Shown: positions 13,920 to 21,115, counted from the first letter of the stretch. The stretch: 37,334 nucleotides of DNA from a virus (IMGVR_UViG_3300044639_004012:1-37334), one strand, 5' to 3'. The notes: generated from the letters alone by a model not told the origin. Numbers and translations are program-made.

Positions 13920-13989
13920 GGTTTACAAGTTTTGACAACAATAATTAGAAAAGCATTGTCGTATAACTTGTTTTTATTGATTAAGGTTG

Positions 13990-14022
13990 TGTTATTAAAA
14001 TGTTATTAAAATGTTATTAAAA
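13990..14022 (-). repeat. three tandem 11-bp repeats upstream of the receptor operon
   Basis: TGTTATTAAAA occurs three times head to tail (13990-14000, 14001-14011, and 14012-14022). One unit is about a helical turn. They lie 70-100 bp upstream of the TonB-receptor TTG start, overlapping the T run of the preceding terminator. No ATATTTAT motif is present before this operon, so the repeats may be its control element. Confidence 0.75.
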
Positions 14023-14042
14023 AACCCCTCGAATTGAGGGGT
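14019..14042 (-). terminator. terminator after the Gln/Arg-rich secreted protein gene
   Basis: Minus-strand AACCCCTC-AATTC-GAGGGGTT with an A/T continuation and a T run, 5 nt after the stop at 14048. Confidence 0.85.
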
Positions 14043-14047
14043 TATTA

Positions 14048-14374
14048 TTATAATTTGTTGTGTCTTGGACCTCTGTGTGGTCGTGGATTATTAGTTTGAC
14101 ATCTTTGACAACAATTTTGTTGTGTGAAACGGGCCTGTCTAAATCTTTGGGCCTGTCTCATTTGTTGCATTCTTTTGAATTGTTCCTCAGACATCGTAAT
14201 TATGACTTTACCGTCTTTCTTTTCAATCATAGGTCTTTCTATTCCAAATCTTTGTTGATGGTCTACAAAGTCTCTAAATTGATTAGGTAGTGGTCTTTGA
14301 GGATTTGAAGGTGGTTGTGCGTCGATTATAAGTGAAACACAAGCAGTGATTAGAAATGAAATAATTTTTTTCAT
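14048..14374 (-). CDS. small secreted Gln/Arg-rich protein
   Basis: The 108-residue precursor has a signal peptide (MKKIISFLITACVSLIIDAQ). The mature part has a helical EEQFKRMQQMRQAQRFRQAR stretch and then a cluster NCCQRCQ with three Cys. It ends in a basic, Pro/His-rich tail (NPRPHRGPRHNKL). It is expected in the periplasm or outside the inner membrane. The basic helix resembles Spy-type periplasmic chaperone segments only in composition. Family not recognised. It has its own ATATTTAT motif and terminator. Confidence 0.7.
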   Translation of the reverse strand: MKKIISFLITACVSLIIDAQPPSNPQRPLPNQFRDFVDHQQRFGIERPMIEKKDGKVIITMSEEQFKRMQQMRQAQRFRQARFTQQNCCQRCQTNNPRPHRGPRHNKL

Positions 14375-14388
14375 AAAAATTTTTTTAA

Positions 14389-14396
14389 ATAAATAT
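14389..14396 (-). promoter_or_regulatory. ATATTTAT motif, 14 nt before ATG 14374
   Basis: Minus-strand TATATTTAT, continuing directly from the T run of the upstream terminator. Confidence 0.5.
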
Positions 14397-14426
14397 AAAA
14401 AACCCCCGATTTCTCGAGGGTTTTTT
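14397..14426 (-). terminator. terminator after the OMP/small membrane gene pair
   Basis: Minus-strand AACCCTCGA-GAAA-TCGGGGGTT (9 bp, one T-G) followed by a T run and the next ATATTTAT. Confidence 0.85.
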
Positions 14427-14428
14427 AG

Positions 14429-14536
14429 TTACTTCTTCAATTTTCCAAGAAGATTTTTGATATGTGGTCCCACCACAACACCAATTACTAAACCAGCCCA
14501 AAAAGGCCAGTTCATTAAAAATTCAAAATTTTCCAT
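14429..14536 (-). CDS. 35-residue single-pass membrane protein
   Basis: A minus-strand frame from ATG 14536 (or ATG 14542, two codons earlier) to TAA 14431-14429. It encodes MENFEFLMNWPF, one membrane segment (WAGLVIGVVVGPHI) and a basic tail (KNLLGKLKK). It lies between the outer-membrane protein gene and a terminator, which together define a two-gene transcript. Tiny single-pass proteins like this often modulate membrane complexes, but no function can be assigned. Confidence 0.6.
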   Translation of the reverse strand: MENFEFLMNWPFWAGLVIGVVVGPHIKNLLGKLKK

Positions 14537-14559
14537 ATGCATTTTGATTTTTTTGACTT

Positions 14560-15006
14560 TTAAAGATGATATCTCAATCCAAATCCTACAAGACTTGAAT
14601 GTTTACCATCTTTAACAGTTCTTAGAATTGATTGTTCTAAGCACCATTTTTTGTTTATCCTATAACCAACGGAAGGAACATAAGTAAATTGTCCTTTTTG
14701 TCCGTTGAAGAAGGTAACACCCCCATCAAGACCGATATGGAATCCTTTTTTGAGGTGCTTACGGAAACCAACCAAAGCTGGAATTCTTGCGAATCCGTCT
14801 TTGTCTTGCATGAAACCAAGAGAGACATTCCAGTTTTTCTTTGAGAAATCTACTCTTTGACCCCACGCTTTGGAATCCCAATCAACATTTTTTGCAATTG
14901 GTGCCATAGCGGTTGCTCCCACAGATATGTCCCATCCGTCTTTCTTTTGAGCAAATGTTGCTAATGAGAATACCATTGCAAAAAATAACAAAATGTGTTT
15001 TTTCAT
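14560..15006 (-). CDS. small outer-membrane beta-barrel protein
   Basis: The 148-residue precursor has a signal peptide (MKKHILLFFAMVFSLATFAQ). The mature sequence alternates hydrophobic and polar residues typical of beta strands (WDISVGATAMAPIAKN, WNVSLGFMQDKDGFARIPAL, FHIGLDGGVTFFNG, YVPSVGYRINKKW). It ends in the aromatic-rich GFGLRYHL expected for BAM insertion. An eight-stranded barrel of the OmpW/OmpA-barrel size class is likely. In a phage it could mask a receptor or alter permeability. It has its own TATTTAT motif. Confidence 0.75.
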   Translation of the reverse strand: MKKHILLFFAMVFSLATFAQKKDGWDISVGATAMAPIAKNVDWDSKAWGQRVDFSKKNWNVSLGFMQDKDGFARIPALVGFRKHLKKGFHIGLDGGVTFFNGQKGQFTYVPSVGYRINKKWCLEQSILRTVKDGKHSSLVGFGLRYHL

Positions 15007-15027
15007 TTGTGTTTTGTTTATTGATTT

Positions 15028-15034
15028 ATAAATA
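15028..15034 (-). promoter_or_regulatory. TATTTAT motif, 21 nt before ATG 15006
   Basis: Minus-strand ATTTTTATTTAT, directly after the upstream terminator stem. Confidence 0.45.
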
Positions 15035-15035
15035 A

Positions 15036-15072
15036 AAATCCCATCACATAACTCTATTGAGATGCGGATGGG
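15036..15072 (-). terminator. terminator after the YkgJ-like gene
   Basis: On the minus strand CCCAT pairs with ATGGG, then after a bulged C CGCAT pairs with ATGTG, and CTC with GAG. A TTTTTA tract follows. Confidence 0.7.
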
Positions 15073-15098
15073 ACTGATATTTCTGTATTATAAATATC

Positions 15099-15506
15099 CT
15101 ACTTGTTTGAAATGTTCGAAGTTTCAGTTTGGTCTCTAAGATAGTTACATTCAAAAGATGAACATGTTTCAGGTCTTACGTCATAAATCATACAAGACCT
15201 AACATGTGTATTATAAAAAATACAGGGTAATTTTGGATTACTCAAATCTACTTTGAGTGCGGGAAAATTATTTTTGTCTTGGAATGTAGATTTATTCGGG
15301 AATAAATTTTTTCCCTCTTCATAAGTTAAAAAAACCTCTTTGAATAAAATTTCGCGACCCAACTTTTCAGATAACCTATCTAAAAAATCGGAAGTATCGT
15401 GGTGAGGACCGATAATGAAATCTCTATCGGCAATCGTACAACAACCGCCATGATTTCCAATGAAACCCATGCACTTGTTACTACAAATATTACAATCTGA
15501 ACCCAT
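15099..15506 (-). CDS. YkgJ-family cysteine-cluster protein
   Basis: The 135-residue protein opens with a Cys cluster, CNICSNKCMGFIGNHGGCC, and later has PCIFYN, RSCMIYDVRPETCSSFEC. This order matches the YkgJ/UPF0153 family, thought to bind Zn or an Fe-S cluster. The function is unknown. The start lies 11 nt after the 3' end of the tmRNA on the same strand, so the two may share a transcript from the tmRNA promoter. The function in the phage cannot be inferred. Confidence 0.75.
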   Translation of the reverse strand: MGSDCNICSNKCMGFIGNHGGCCTIADRDFIIGPHHDTSDFLDRLSEKLGREILFKEVFLTYEEGKNLFPNKSTFQDKNNFPALKVDLSNPKLPCIFYNTHVRSCMIYDVRPETCSSFECNYLRDQTETSNISNK

Positions 15507-15517
15507 AAAATAAAAAA

Positions 15518-15915
15518 TGGTGGACCCGAGCGGAGTCGAACCGCTGTCTTGTTCGCGATAACTATAAGTGACTACACGTTTATTACAACATTGTTTCTCA
15601 ATGTTCCGAAATATTGAGTTTGATATATGTGGGAACCAAACTCACAAACAACCTGGTCTCAGAGTTATTTTGGAGGAGCTCTGACCTGTGACCCCTATAA
15701 CGGACTTCTGTTCCTAGGTTTATGTCCTTCCCGACCCGAAAGTTGAGTTCCTAATTTAATTAAGCCTCAACAACAGCTTCCTCAGCGATAAGACCGAGAG
15801 CAGCCATTTTAGCAAAAGTATTGCCAGTTATTATTCAAATCAGTTTTTAAGGAGTTAATTCAGCTCCTACGTGCCACCTATAACTACACACGCCAATCAA
15901 TACCGTGACGAGCCC
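15518..15915 (-). ncRNA. ssrA: transfer-messenger RNA (tmRNA)
   Basis: On the minus strand the RNA starts GGGCTCG (15915-15909), which pairs with CGGGTCC (15528-15522). The end is A-CCA, encoded at 15521-15518. The T arm AGCGG-TTCGACT-CCGCT and the preceding GACAG match the highly conserved tmRNA 3' end. Length is 398 nt, normal for tmRNA. The tag frame runs from a likely GGC resume codon to TAA, about 21 residues. It begins GNTFAKMAA and ends IAEEAVVEA, quite unlike the usual -YALAA tail. tmRNA rescues stalled ribosomes and tags the unfinished protein. The resume codon is inferred, not proven. Confidence 0.92.
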
Positions 15916-15935
15916 ATAATTTCAAATAACTTTCA

Positions 15936-15966
15936 CAAATATAACAATAAATATTTTAATTCCAAA
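15936..15966 (-). promoter_or_regulatory. Bacteroidota-type promoter of the tmRNA
   Basis: Minus-strand TTTG (15966-15963), 19 nt, TATATTTG (15943-15936), a perfect consensus match. The mature 5' end is 20 nt downstream, leaving a short leader for RNase P. An ATATTTAT motif (15954-15947) lies within the spacer. Confidence 0.75.
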
Positions 15967-15970
15967 CCTC

Positions 15971-15977
15971 TATTTAT
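15971..15977 (+). promoter_or_regulatory. TATTTAT motif, 4 nt before ATG 15982
   Basis: TATTTAT-CATT-ATG; it decides the start of the following gene. Confidence 0.5.
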
Positions 15978-15981
15978 CATT

Positions 15982-17025
15982 ATGGGTAAATTCGATTCTT
16001 TTGTTGCTTTGAAAAACTTTATTCAGGGAAAAATTGATTCTTATGAATTGATGAATTCAATTCCTAAAATAAATAAAGTTGAGGTGAATTACGATGATTT
16101 AAGTAAAAGTATTATAGTTTATGATTTTGAAAGGGAATCTGATTTGTTGAAATTGATAGGTGTATCTGATGATGATATTTGGTTTTATGATGCGGTGACT
16201 TCACCTTATGGAAGTTATTCTATATACACCACCGATACTTCAGAGACAGATTTTTACGAGGGTTATGGGATATGGGATGAATTAGACGATGACAATTGGG
16301 ATAAATTGAAGACTATTTCAAATTTCATCATGAAAAAACCTTTTTCACAAGATACTGATTTTTTGAGTGAATTCGCAGTGTTACTGAATAAGTTATTTCC
16401 GAAGGAAGTTAGGAGTATGATAACTGATTATGCTCAGGAGAGGGACAATCAAATGACTGATAGTGCTGAGAGAGTAATCGAAAATGACCTTGATGATTAT
16501 TTCTCACAAGTCGGTGTAAAATTCACGAATGGTTTACTCAAAATTGAAATTGGAAAATTATTCGACCAGTATGTTAGTACGGGTAAATTAACACTATCAT
16601 TAGAAAAAATCTTAGAAAATTTTCTGAAATCAGATTACACACCAGAGGGCGGATGGGGCGATTCAACGTGGGAATATCAAGAATCTGAAGGATTTGACAC
16701 AGAGAGATTTAATAGATATGTGGAAAATAACTTGGATTCTATACTCGAAAAAATTATGGAAAATGAGGAGCAGGCTCAAAGGTTTCTTACTATGATTCAA
16801 AGAATCGAAAAAAAATTTAGACCTAATGTTTTATATGATTTACCCAAAGACAAATTTAATTCAGTTAAATTTTCTATACAAGGGTATGATTATCCAACAC
16901 AAACTATAATTGTAAAACTAAGAAAGGACCTCAAACAAAAAGAATTCAAAATGACGGAGGAAAACTTTTATAATTTACTATATCAGCCAGAATTATTTAA
17001 AGTTGGAGAATTACATAATTTGTAG
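15982..17025 (+). CDS. hypothetical acidic protein
   Basis: The 347-residue protein is read from ATG 15982. The open frame continues 37 codons upstream but would run into the tmRNA gene, and the TATTTAT motif sits 4 nt before this ATG. The sequence begins GKFDSFVALKNFIQGKIDSY and is rich in Asp, Glu, Phe and Tyr. It includes DDDIWFYDAVTSPYGSYSIY and, near residues 215-232, GGWGDSTWEYQESEGFD. No motif, signal peptide or membrane segment is recognised. It ends 12 nt before the M20 peptidase ATG. Confidence 0.7.
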   Translation: MGKFDSFVALKNFIQGKIDSYELMNSIPKINKVEVNYDDLSKSIIVYDFERESDLLKLIGVSDDDIWFYDAVTSPYGSYSIYTTDTSETDFYEGYGIWDELDDDNWDKLKTISNFIMKKPFSQDTDFLSEFAVLLNKLFPKEVRSMITDYAQERDNQMTDSAERVIENDLDDYFSQVGVKFTNGLLKIEIGKLFDQYVSTGKLTLSLEKILENFLKSDYTPEGGWGDSTWEYQESEGFDTERFNRYVENNLDSILEKIMENEEQAQRFLTMIQRIEKKFRPNVLYDLPKDKFNSVKFSIQGYDYPTQTIIVKLRKDLKQKEFKMTEENFYNLLYQPELFKVGELHNL

Positions 17026-17033
17026 TACATTTG
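17003..17033 (+). promoter_or_regulatory. Bacteroidota-type promoter before the M20 peptidase
   Basis: TTG (17003-17005), 20 nt, TACATTTG (17026-17033), ending 4 nt before ATG 17038. It lies within the 3' end of the upstream gene and would give a leaderless mRNA. Confidence 0.5.
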
Positions 17034-17037
17034 TGCT

Positions 17038-17868
17038 ATGCAAAACGATTTAAATTTCCTAAAAGAGGTTCTATCAGTACCAACAGTGACTTATCGTGAA
17101 GATTTGATGATAAGATTCATAGTTGATTGGTTAGAAAAAAATAAAATTGAAAATTATGTTGACGAACATGGTAACGTTTATGCGACCAAAAAAATTTCTG
17201 AAGTGGATGATGATTTTCATTATCCTTGCGTTGTATCTCACACTGATACTGTTCACTCCATTAAACATTTAACTATTCAAGAGGAACAATTACCTAATGC
17301 TCAAGGGGATTTAAAATTATCGTTGAAGGCCTACGATGAGAACGGTTCCCCAACAGGTATAGGAGGGGACGATAAAGCTGGTGTTTTTGCTTGCTTGAAA
17401 TTGTTATCAGAATTACCTTTTCTAAAAGCGGCGTTTTTTGTTTCCGAAGAAACAGGTTGTCATGGTTCAAGAAATTGTGATGATAAATTCTTCAAAAATG
17501 TAGGCTACGCTATCCAATTTGACGCTCCTGAAAATTGGATGGTTACTGAAACTTGTTCAGGTCAAGTTATGTTTGATAGGGAGTCGGATTTTTTCAAAAA
17601 TTGTAATGAAGTTCTAACTGAGAACATGCATAAAGATTACATCGATTATATGGTCCACCCTTATACTGACGTATTTGCGTTACGTAGTAAATTTGATTTT
17701 TCTTGTATAAATTTTTCTATTGGATACTATGATTATCATTCTCCAAACGAGTATGTTGTTGTAGAAGACGTTTACAATGGAATCAAAATGGGAAAACTCA
17801 TGATTGAAAAACTTGGTTATAAGCTACATTTCAAAAAAGCAAAACACCCAAAAAAGTTTTATTTATAG
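17038..17868 (+). CDS. M20-type (peptidase T-like) metallopeptidase
   Basis: The 276-residue protein has the zinc-ligand order of M20 di/tripeptidases. HTD is at residues 68-70 (VVSHTDTVH), the bridging Asp in GIGGDDKAG is near 107-115, and the catalytic Glu pair in SEETGCHGS is at 136-144. A late FDAP and the final His in YDYHSPNEY complete the set. It is shorter than most M20 enzymes (about 400), and the dimerisation lid between the catalytic halves seems reduced. Such enzymes finish the breakdown of short peptides to amino acids in the cytosol. It lies beside other proteolysis genes. Confidence 0.82.
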   Translation: MQNDLNFLKEVLSVPTVTYREDLMIRFIVDWLEKNKIENYVDEHGNVYATKKISEVDDDFHYPCVVSHTDTVHSIKHLTIQEEQLPNAQGDLKLSLKAYDENGSPTGIGGDDKAGVFACLKLLSELPFLKAAFFVSEETGCHGSRNCDDKFFKNVGYAIQFDAPENWMVTETCSGQVMFDRESDFFKNCNEVLTENMHKDYIDYMVHPYTDVFALRSKFDFSCINFSIGYYDYHSPNEYVVVEDVYNGIKMGKLMIEKLGYKLHFKKAKHPKKFYL

Positions 17869-18519
17869 AAATTTTTCTAATTTTTCTATAAAAGGTTTAA
17901 CCATGGGATGGTCTTGTATGTCGGAATAATCCATCCCCTTTGACTTCATGTATTTTATTGTCTCAATTATTCTCTCTAAACTTGTCCCAACAATTTTTGA
18001 TGCTTGAGGATATTGCTCAATGAATTGGGACAATCTGAATATTTTTTTTACGTCCTCAATCGGCATTTTCAAACTAAAAACTAACCTACCTAGCATGTTT
18101 TTTGCATATTGGTCTGCATCTAATTCCATCTCCCAATATTGTTCATAAATTTTTTCGAAATCTTCCAAATCAAAATCAGAGAGAGGATTGGGCATTTTTA
18201 TATCTGAAATTTGTTGTTCGTGCCTTATTTCATGAAATAAAGTGTAGAGAAAATCTCCCAAAGATGACATTTGACTCGGAGCACAAATGATGATTTGGTC
18301 TCTTGTTCTGACACCTAAGTATGTTGTACAAGCATTCAAAAATTTTACATTATAATTAGATTTTTCTATGAAATTTTTTACAAAATTTTTAATCATAGGA
18401 ATCCGGTCCAAATAAGCTTGTTGAAACTGGGATTCAAACCTTTTCAACACATTATCTAAATTAGACGGTGAGTCTTTGGATTCGGACTCACTAAAATTTT
18501 TTTTGATTGAATTACGCAT
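17863..18519 (-). CDS. zincin-type metallopeptidase (HExxH)
   Basis: The 218-residue protein carries LYTLFHEIRHEQQ, with HEIRH at residues 96-100. About 30 residues later comes WEMELDADQYAKNM, whose Glu132 is a good third zinc ligand for a gluzincin-like arrangement. There is no signal peptide, so it acts in the cytosol. The gene overlaps the 3' end of the M20 peptidase by 6 nt on the opposite strand and has its own TATTTAT motif 5 nt before ATG. ImmA/IrrE-like relatives cleave specific regulators, but no helix-turn-helix partner is seen here. Confidence 0.72.
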   Translation of the reverse strand: MRNSIKKNFSESESKDSPSNLDNVLKRFESQFQQAYLDRIPMIKNFVKNFIEKSNYNVKFLNACTTYLGVRTRDQIIICAPSQMSSLGDFLYTLFHEIRHEQQISDIKMPNPLSDFDLEDFEKIYEQYWEMELDADQYAKNMLGRLVFSLKMPIEDVKKIFRLSQFIEQYPQASKIVGTSLERIIETIKYMKSKGMDYSDIQDHPMVKPFIEKLEKFL

Positions 18520-18524
18520 TTTGT

Positions 18525-18531
18525 ATAAATA
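18525..18531 (-). promoter_or_regulatory. TATTTAT motif, 5 nt before ATG 18519
   Basis: Minus-strand TATTTAT-ACAAA-ATG, immediately after the Clp-gene terminator. Confidence 0.5.
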
Positions 18532-18534
18532 CAG

Positions 18535-18560
18535 AAAAAGGGACTTATCGTCCCTTTTTT
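18535..18560 (-). terminator. terminator of the ClpC-like gene
   Basis: AAAAAGGGAC (18535-18544) pairs perfectly with GTCCCTTTTT (18550-18559) around a 5-nt loop. On the minus strand it overlaps the stop codon and ends in a T run. Confidence 0.85.
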
Positions 18561-20554
18561 GTAATTTTTATTTCATCTTTTTCAACTTTCAAATGATAAG
18601 TTTTTCCTTCGATAAATTTTCCTGTCAGAACTTCTTCAGAGATTAAATCCTCAACTTTGTCTTGTATTGCTCTTTTCAAAGGTCTGGCACCATACAATTC
18701 ATCGTACCCAATTTTTGATAAATATTCAATCAGAGTATCATCGTAGGTTACTGTGTACTTCAAATCATAAAGTCTCTTAGACAGTTTTTTCAGTTCAATT
18801 TCAGTAATTTTTTTGATATCCTCTTTAGAGAGAGAATTAAAAACAATTGTGTCGTCAATTCTATTCAAGAATTCAGGTGAAAAGAAATTTTTCATTTCTT
18901 TCATTAAAACTTGTTTTCTTGCTTCTTCATTTGAATAAGAATTTGAAAATCCAATACCAGTACCAAAATCTTGTAATTTTTTTACACCTAAGTTTGTGGT
19001 CAAAATAATCAAAGTATTTTTGAAATTGATTTTTCGACCGAGTGAGTCTGTAACGTGACCCTCATCTAAAATTTGTAAAAGTATTGTGAAAACATCTTTA
19101 TGCGCTTTCTCAACTTCATCGAATAAAATTACAGAGTAAGGTTTGTTTTTAACTTTTTCAGTCAACTGTCCGCCCTCATCATATCCCACGTAACCTGGAG
19201 GTGCACCAACTAATTTTGAAACGGTGTGTTTTTCTTGGTACTCACTCATGTCCACTCTAATAAGAGCATCTTCTGAACCGAACATTTCTTTCGCAAGTTG
19301 TTTGGCAAGGTGTGTTTTACCGACACCAGTTGAACCTAAGAAGATGAAAGAACCAATTGGTCTATTTGGGTCTTTGATTCCTAAACGATTCCTCTTTATA
19401 GATTTGACCACTTTGATGACTGCTGAATCTTGTCCTATGACTTTACCCGTGAGTTCTTTGTCCAAATTTATAAGTGATTTAGTATCATCTACAGTCATCT
19501 TGTTCACAGGAATTTTCGTCATGTTTGAGACCACATCATAAACCATCGTCGTAGTTATTTCCTGTTTTTGTTTTTCCATCTCCTCATCAAATTTTTTCTT
19601 TTCCGAGTCCAACTTGTCTAACAACTTTTTTTCTTTATCCCGTAGTTGAGCTGCTTGTTCGTAATTCTGTTTTTTTACAACGTCAATTTTTTGTTGTTTT
19701 ATTTCTGCGGCTTTTTTCTTCAGTTCTTCGATAACTTCAGGAATTTTTACTTCGGTCTGCATACGTGCACCAACTTCATCCAAGATATCAAAAGCTTTAT
19801 CAGGGAACTCTCGGTCTGTGATATATCTCTCAGCTAATTTGACGCAAATTTCAATTACTTCGTCTGAGTATCTAACCTTGTGATATGATTCGTATTTAGA
19901 ACGAATATTTTTTAAAATTTCGATAGTTTCTGCAACAGAAGATGCTTCTACAATAACTTTTTGGAATCGTCTTTCTAAAGCTCCATCTTTTTCAATGTTT
20001 TTTCTGAATTCATCCAATGTTGTTGCTCCAATAATTTGAATCTCACCACGAGAGAGGGCTGGTTTGAAAATATTGGAACCATCCATAGAACCTGCAGAAT
20101 TACCAGACCCAACTAAAGTGTGAACCTCATCAATAAAAACAATAATGTTCGGGTTTGCTTGTAATTCTTCAATAATAACTTTCATCCTTTCCTCGAATTG
20201 CCCCCTATACTTTGTTCCGGCAACGACAGAGGTTAAATCTAAATTCACAATCCTTTTATCAATTAGATTTTTTGGGCATTCACCATTCACAATCTTCATT
20301 GCCAAACCTTCAACAATCGCAGTTTTACCACAACCAGGTTCTCCTAAAATAATGGGGTTATTTTTTTTTCGTCTAGAAAGAATTTGTGCAATCCTCAAGA
20401 TTTCTCGGTCTCTACCAATTACAGGGTCTAATTTACCTTCAGATGCAAGTTTGTTTAAATCTCTACTGAAATTGTCCAAAACTGGAGAAGAACTGTCAGA
20501 GGTTTTTTGTTTTCTACTTGTTTTCATGTCATCATCATCCATTAGTTCATTCAT
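18545..20554 (-). CDS. ClpC-like AAA+ unfoldase lacking the N domain
   Basis: The 669-residue protein has two AAA+ modules. D1 has Walker A GEPGCGKT (71-78), pore loop AGTKYRGQFEER (112-123) and Walker B FIDEVHTL (140-147). A UVR-type coiled middle segment is at about 293-312 (KKQNYEQAAQLRDKEKKLL). D2 has Walker A GSTGVGKT (407-414), pore loop GYVG (454-457) and Walker B LFDEVEKAH (478-486). GTGIGFSN holds IGF at 534-536, the loop that docks on ClpP; disaggregase ClpB lacks it. The usual 140-residue N domain is replaced by a 25-residue polar tail. It should unfold proteins for a ClpP, probably the host's, with altered substrate or adaptor choice. Confidence 0.92.
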   Translation of the reverse strand: MNELMDDDDMKTSRKQKTSDSSSPVLDNFSRDLNKLASEGKLDPVIGRDREILRIAQILSRRKKNNPIILGEPGCGKTAIVEGLAMKIVNGECPKNLIDKRIVNLDLTSVVAGTKYRGQFEERMKVIIEELQANPNIIVFIDEVHTLVGSGNSAGSMDGSNIFKPALSRGEIQIIGATTLDEFRKNIEKDGALERRFQKVIVEASSVAETIEILKNIRSKYESYHKVRYSDEVIEICVKLAERYITDREFPDKAFDILDEVGARMQTEVKIPEVIEELKKKAAEIKQQKIDVVKKQNYEQAAQLRDKEKKLLDKLDSEKKKFDEEMEKQKQEITTTMVYDVVSNMTKIPVNKMTVDDTKSLINLDKELTGKVIGQDSAVIKVVKSIKRNRLGIKDPNRPIGSFIFLGSTGVGKTHLAKQLAKEMFGSEDALIRVDMSEYQEKHTVSKLVGAPPGYVGYDEGGQLTEKVKNKPYSVILFDEVEKAHKDVFTILLQILDEGHVTDSLGRKINFKNTLIILTTNLGVKKLQDFGTGIGFSNSYSNEEARKQVLMKEMKNFFSPEFLNRIDDTIVFNSLSKEDIKKITEIELKKLSKRLYDLKYTVTYDDTLIEYLSKIGYDELYGARPLKRAIQDKVEDLISEEVLTGKFIEGKTYHLKVEKDEIKITKKGR

Positions 20555-20614
20555 AGTATGTATTTTTTACAAAGATGTATCAAAAAATGTACACAAACAA
20601 ATAATTTGTAAAAT

Positions 20615-20650
20615 TGTCATAATAATTTTTTTTTACATGACATTATGACA
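20615..20650. promoter_or_regulatory. inverted repeat between divergent chaperone genes
   Basis: TGTCATAAT (20615-20623) and ATTATGACA (20642-20650) form a perfect 9-bp dyad with an 18-nt spacer. It lies 61 bp from the Clp gene start and 69 bp from the Hsp20 start. It does not match CIRCE. A shared operator is a reasonable reading. Confidence 0.45.
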
Positions 20651-20719
20651 TTTATCTGTTTACGGCACAAAAGTTGAATCTAATTATATAAATAATAAAC
20701 CTCAAAAACAAAAAAAACT

Positions 20720-21115
20720 ATGATTTTATCAAACAATGAATTGAACAGAATTTTCGATGAAATTTTCAACGGAACTTCAAACTCTTATTACAAAACCTCA
20801 GTAATTTCAAAAAATTCAAATGAAGAGAATTATGAAATAAACCAAACTAAGGATGGTGCATATCTTTTCTTCGAGGTTCCAGGTTTTAACAAATCTAATT
20901 TGAAAGTTGAAATGGAAGACGGAATTTTAATTATTGAAGGAAAAAGAGTTTATAAGTTGAACGGAGAGGAAAAAACTAAATCTTTTTCCAAAGAATTTAA
21001 AATTGGTAAGGAGTATAATTCATCCGAGATTGAGGCCACGATAGAAGACGGTCTACTAACGGTATTCGTACCTAATTATAAAAAGCAAGAGAAAAAAAGA
21101 ATCAATCTCCTTTGA
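20720..21115 (+). CDS. Hsp20/alpha-crystallin small heat-shock protein
   Basis: The 131-residue protein has a short N-terminal arm and an alpha-crystallin domain from about residue 35. Signature parts are GAYLFFEVPGFNKSNLKVEM, DGILIIEGKR, and EIEATIEDGLLTVFVPNYKK with the conserved GLL. The C-terminal RINLL could serve as the I-x-I-like tail. Such proteins hold unfolding clients for refolding; T4-like cyanophages also encode them. Here it is divergent from the ClpC-like unfoldase with a shared intergenic dyad. Just upstream is TATATAAATAATAAA, which resembles the T4 late promoter TATAAATA. Confidence 0.92.
   Translation: MILSNNELNRIFDEIFNGTSNSYYKTSVISKNSNEENYEINQTKDGAYLFFEVPGFNKSNLKVEMEDGILIIEGKRVYKLNGEEKTKSFSKEFKIGKEYNSSEIEATIEDGLLTVFVPNYKKQEKKRINLL

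Noticed and set aside
9445-15090. Host chromosomal fragment (misassembly) carrying the TonB receptor
   Set aside because: Not excluded, but the same terminator-ATATTTAT cassettes occur inside and outside the block, and composition looks continuous, so I treat it as phage DNA.
15871-15981. N-terminal extension of the 15982 gene
   Set aside because: It would overlap the 5' end of the tmRNA, and TATTTAT-CATT sits directly before ATG 15982.
20145-20648. 167-codon + strand frame opposite the unfoldase D1 domain
   Set aside because: Shadow of the Walker A/B coding region; its apparent hydrophobic stretches come from antisense Lys/Glu codons.
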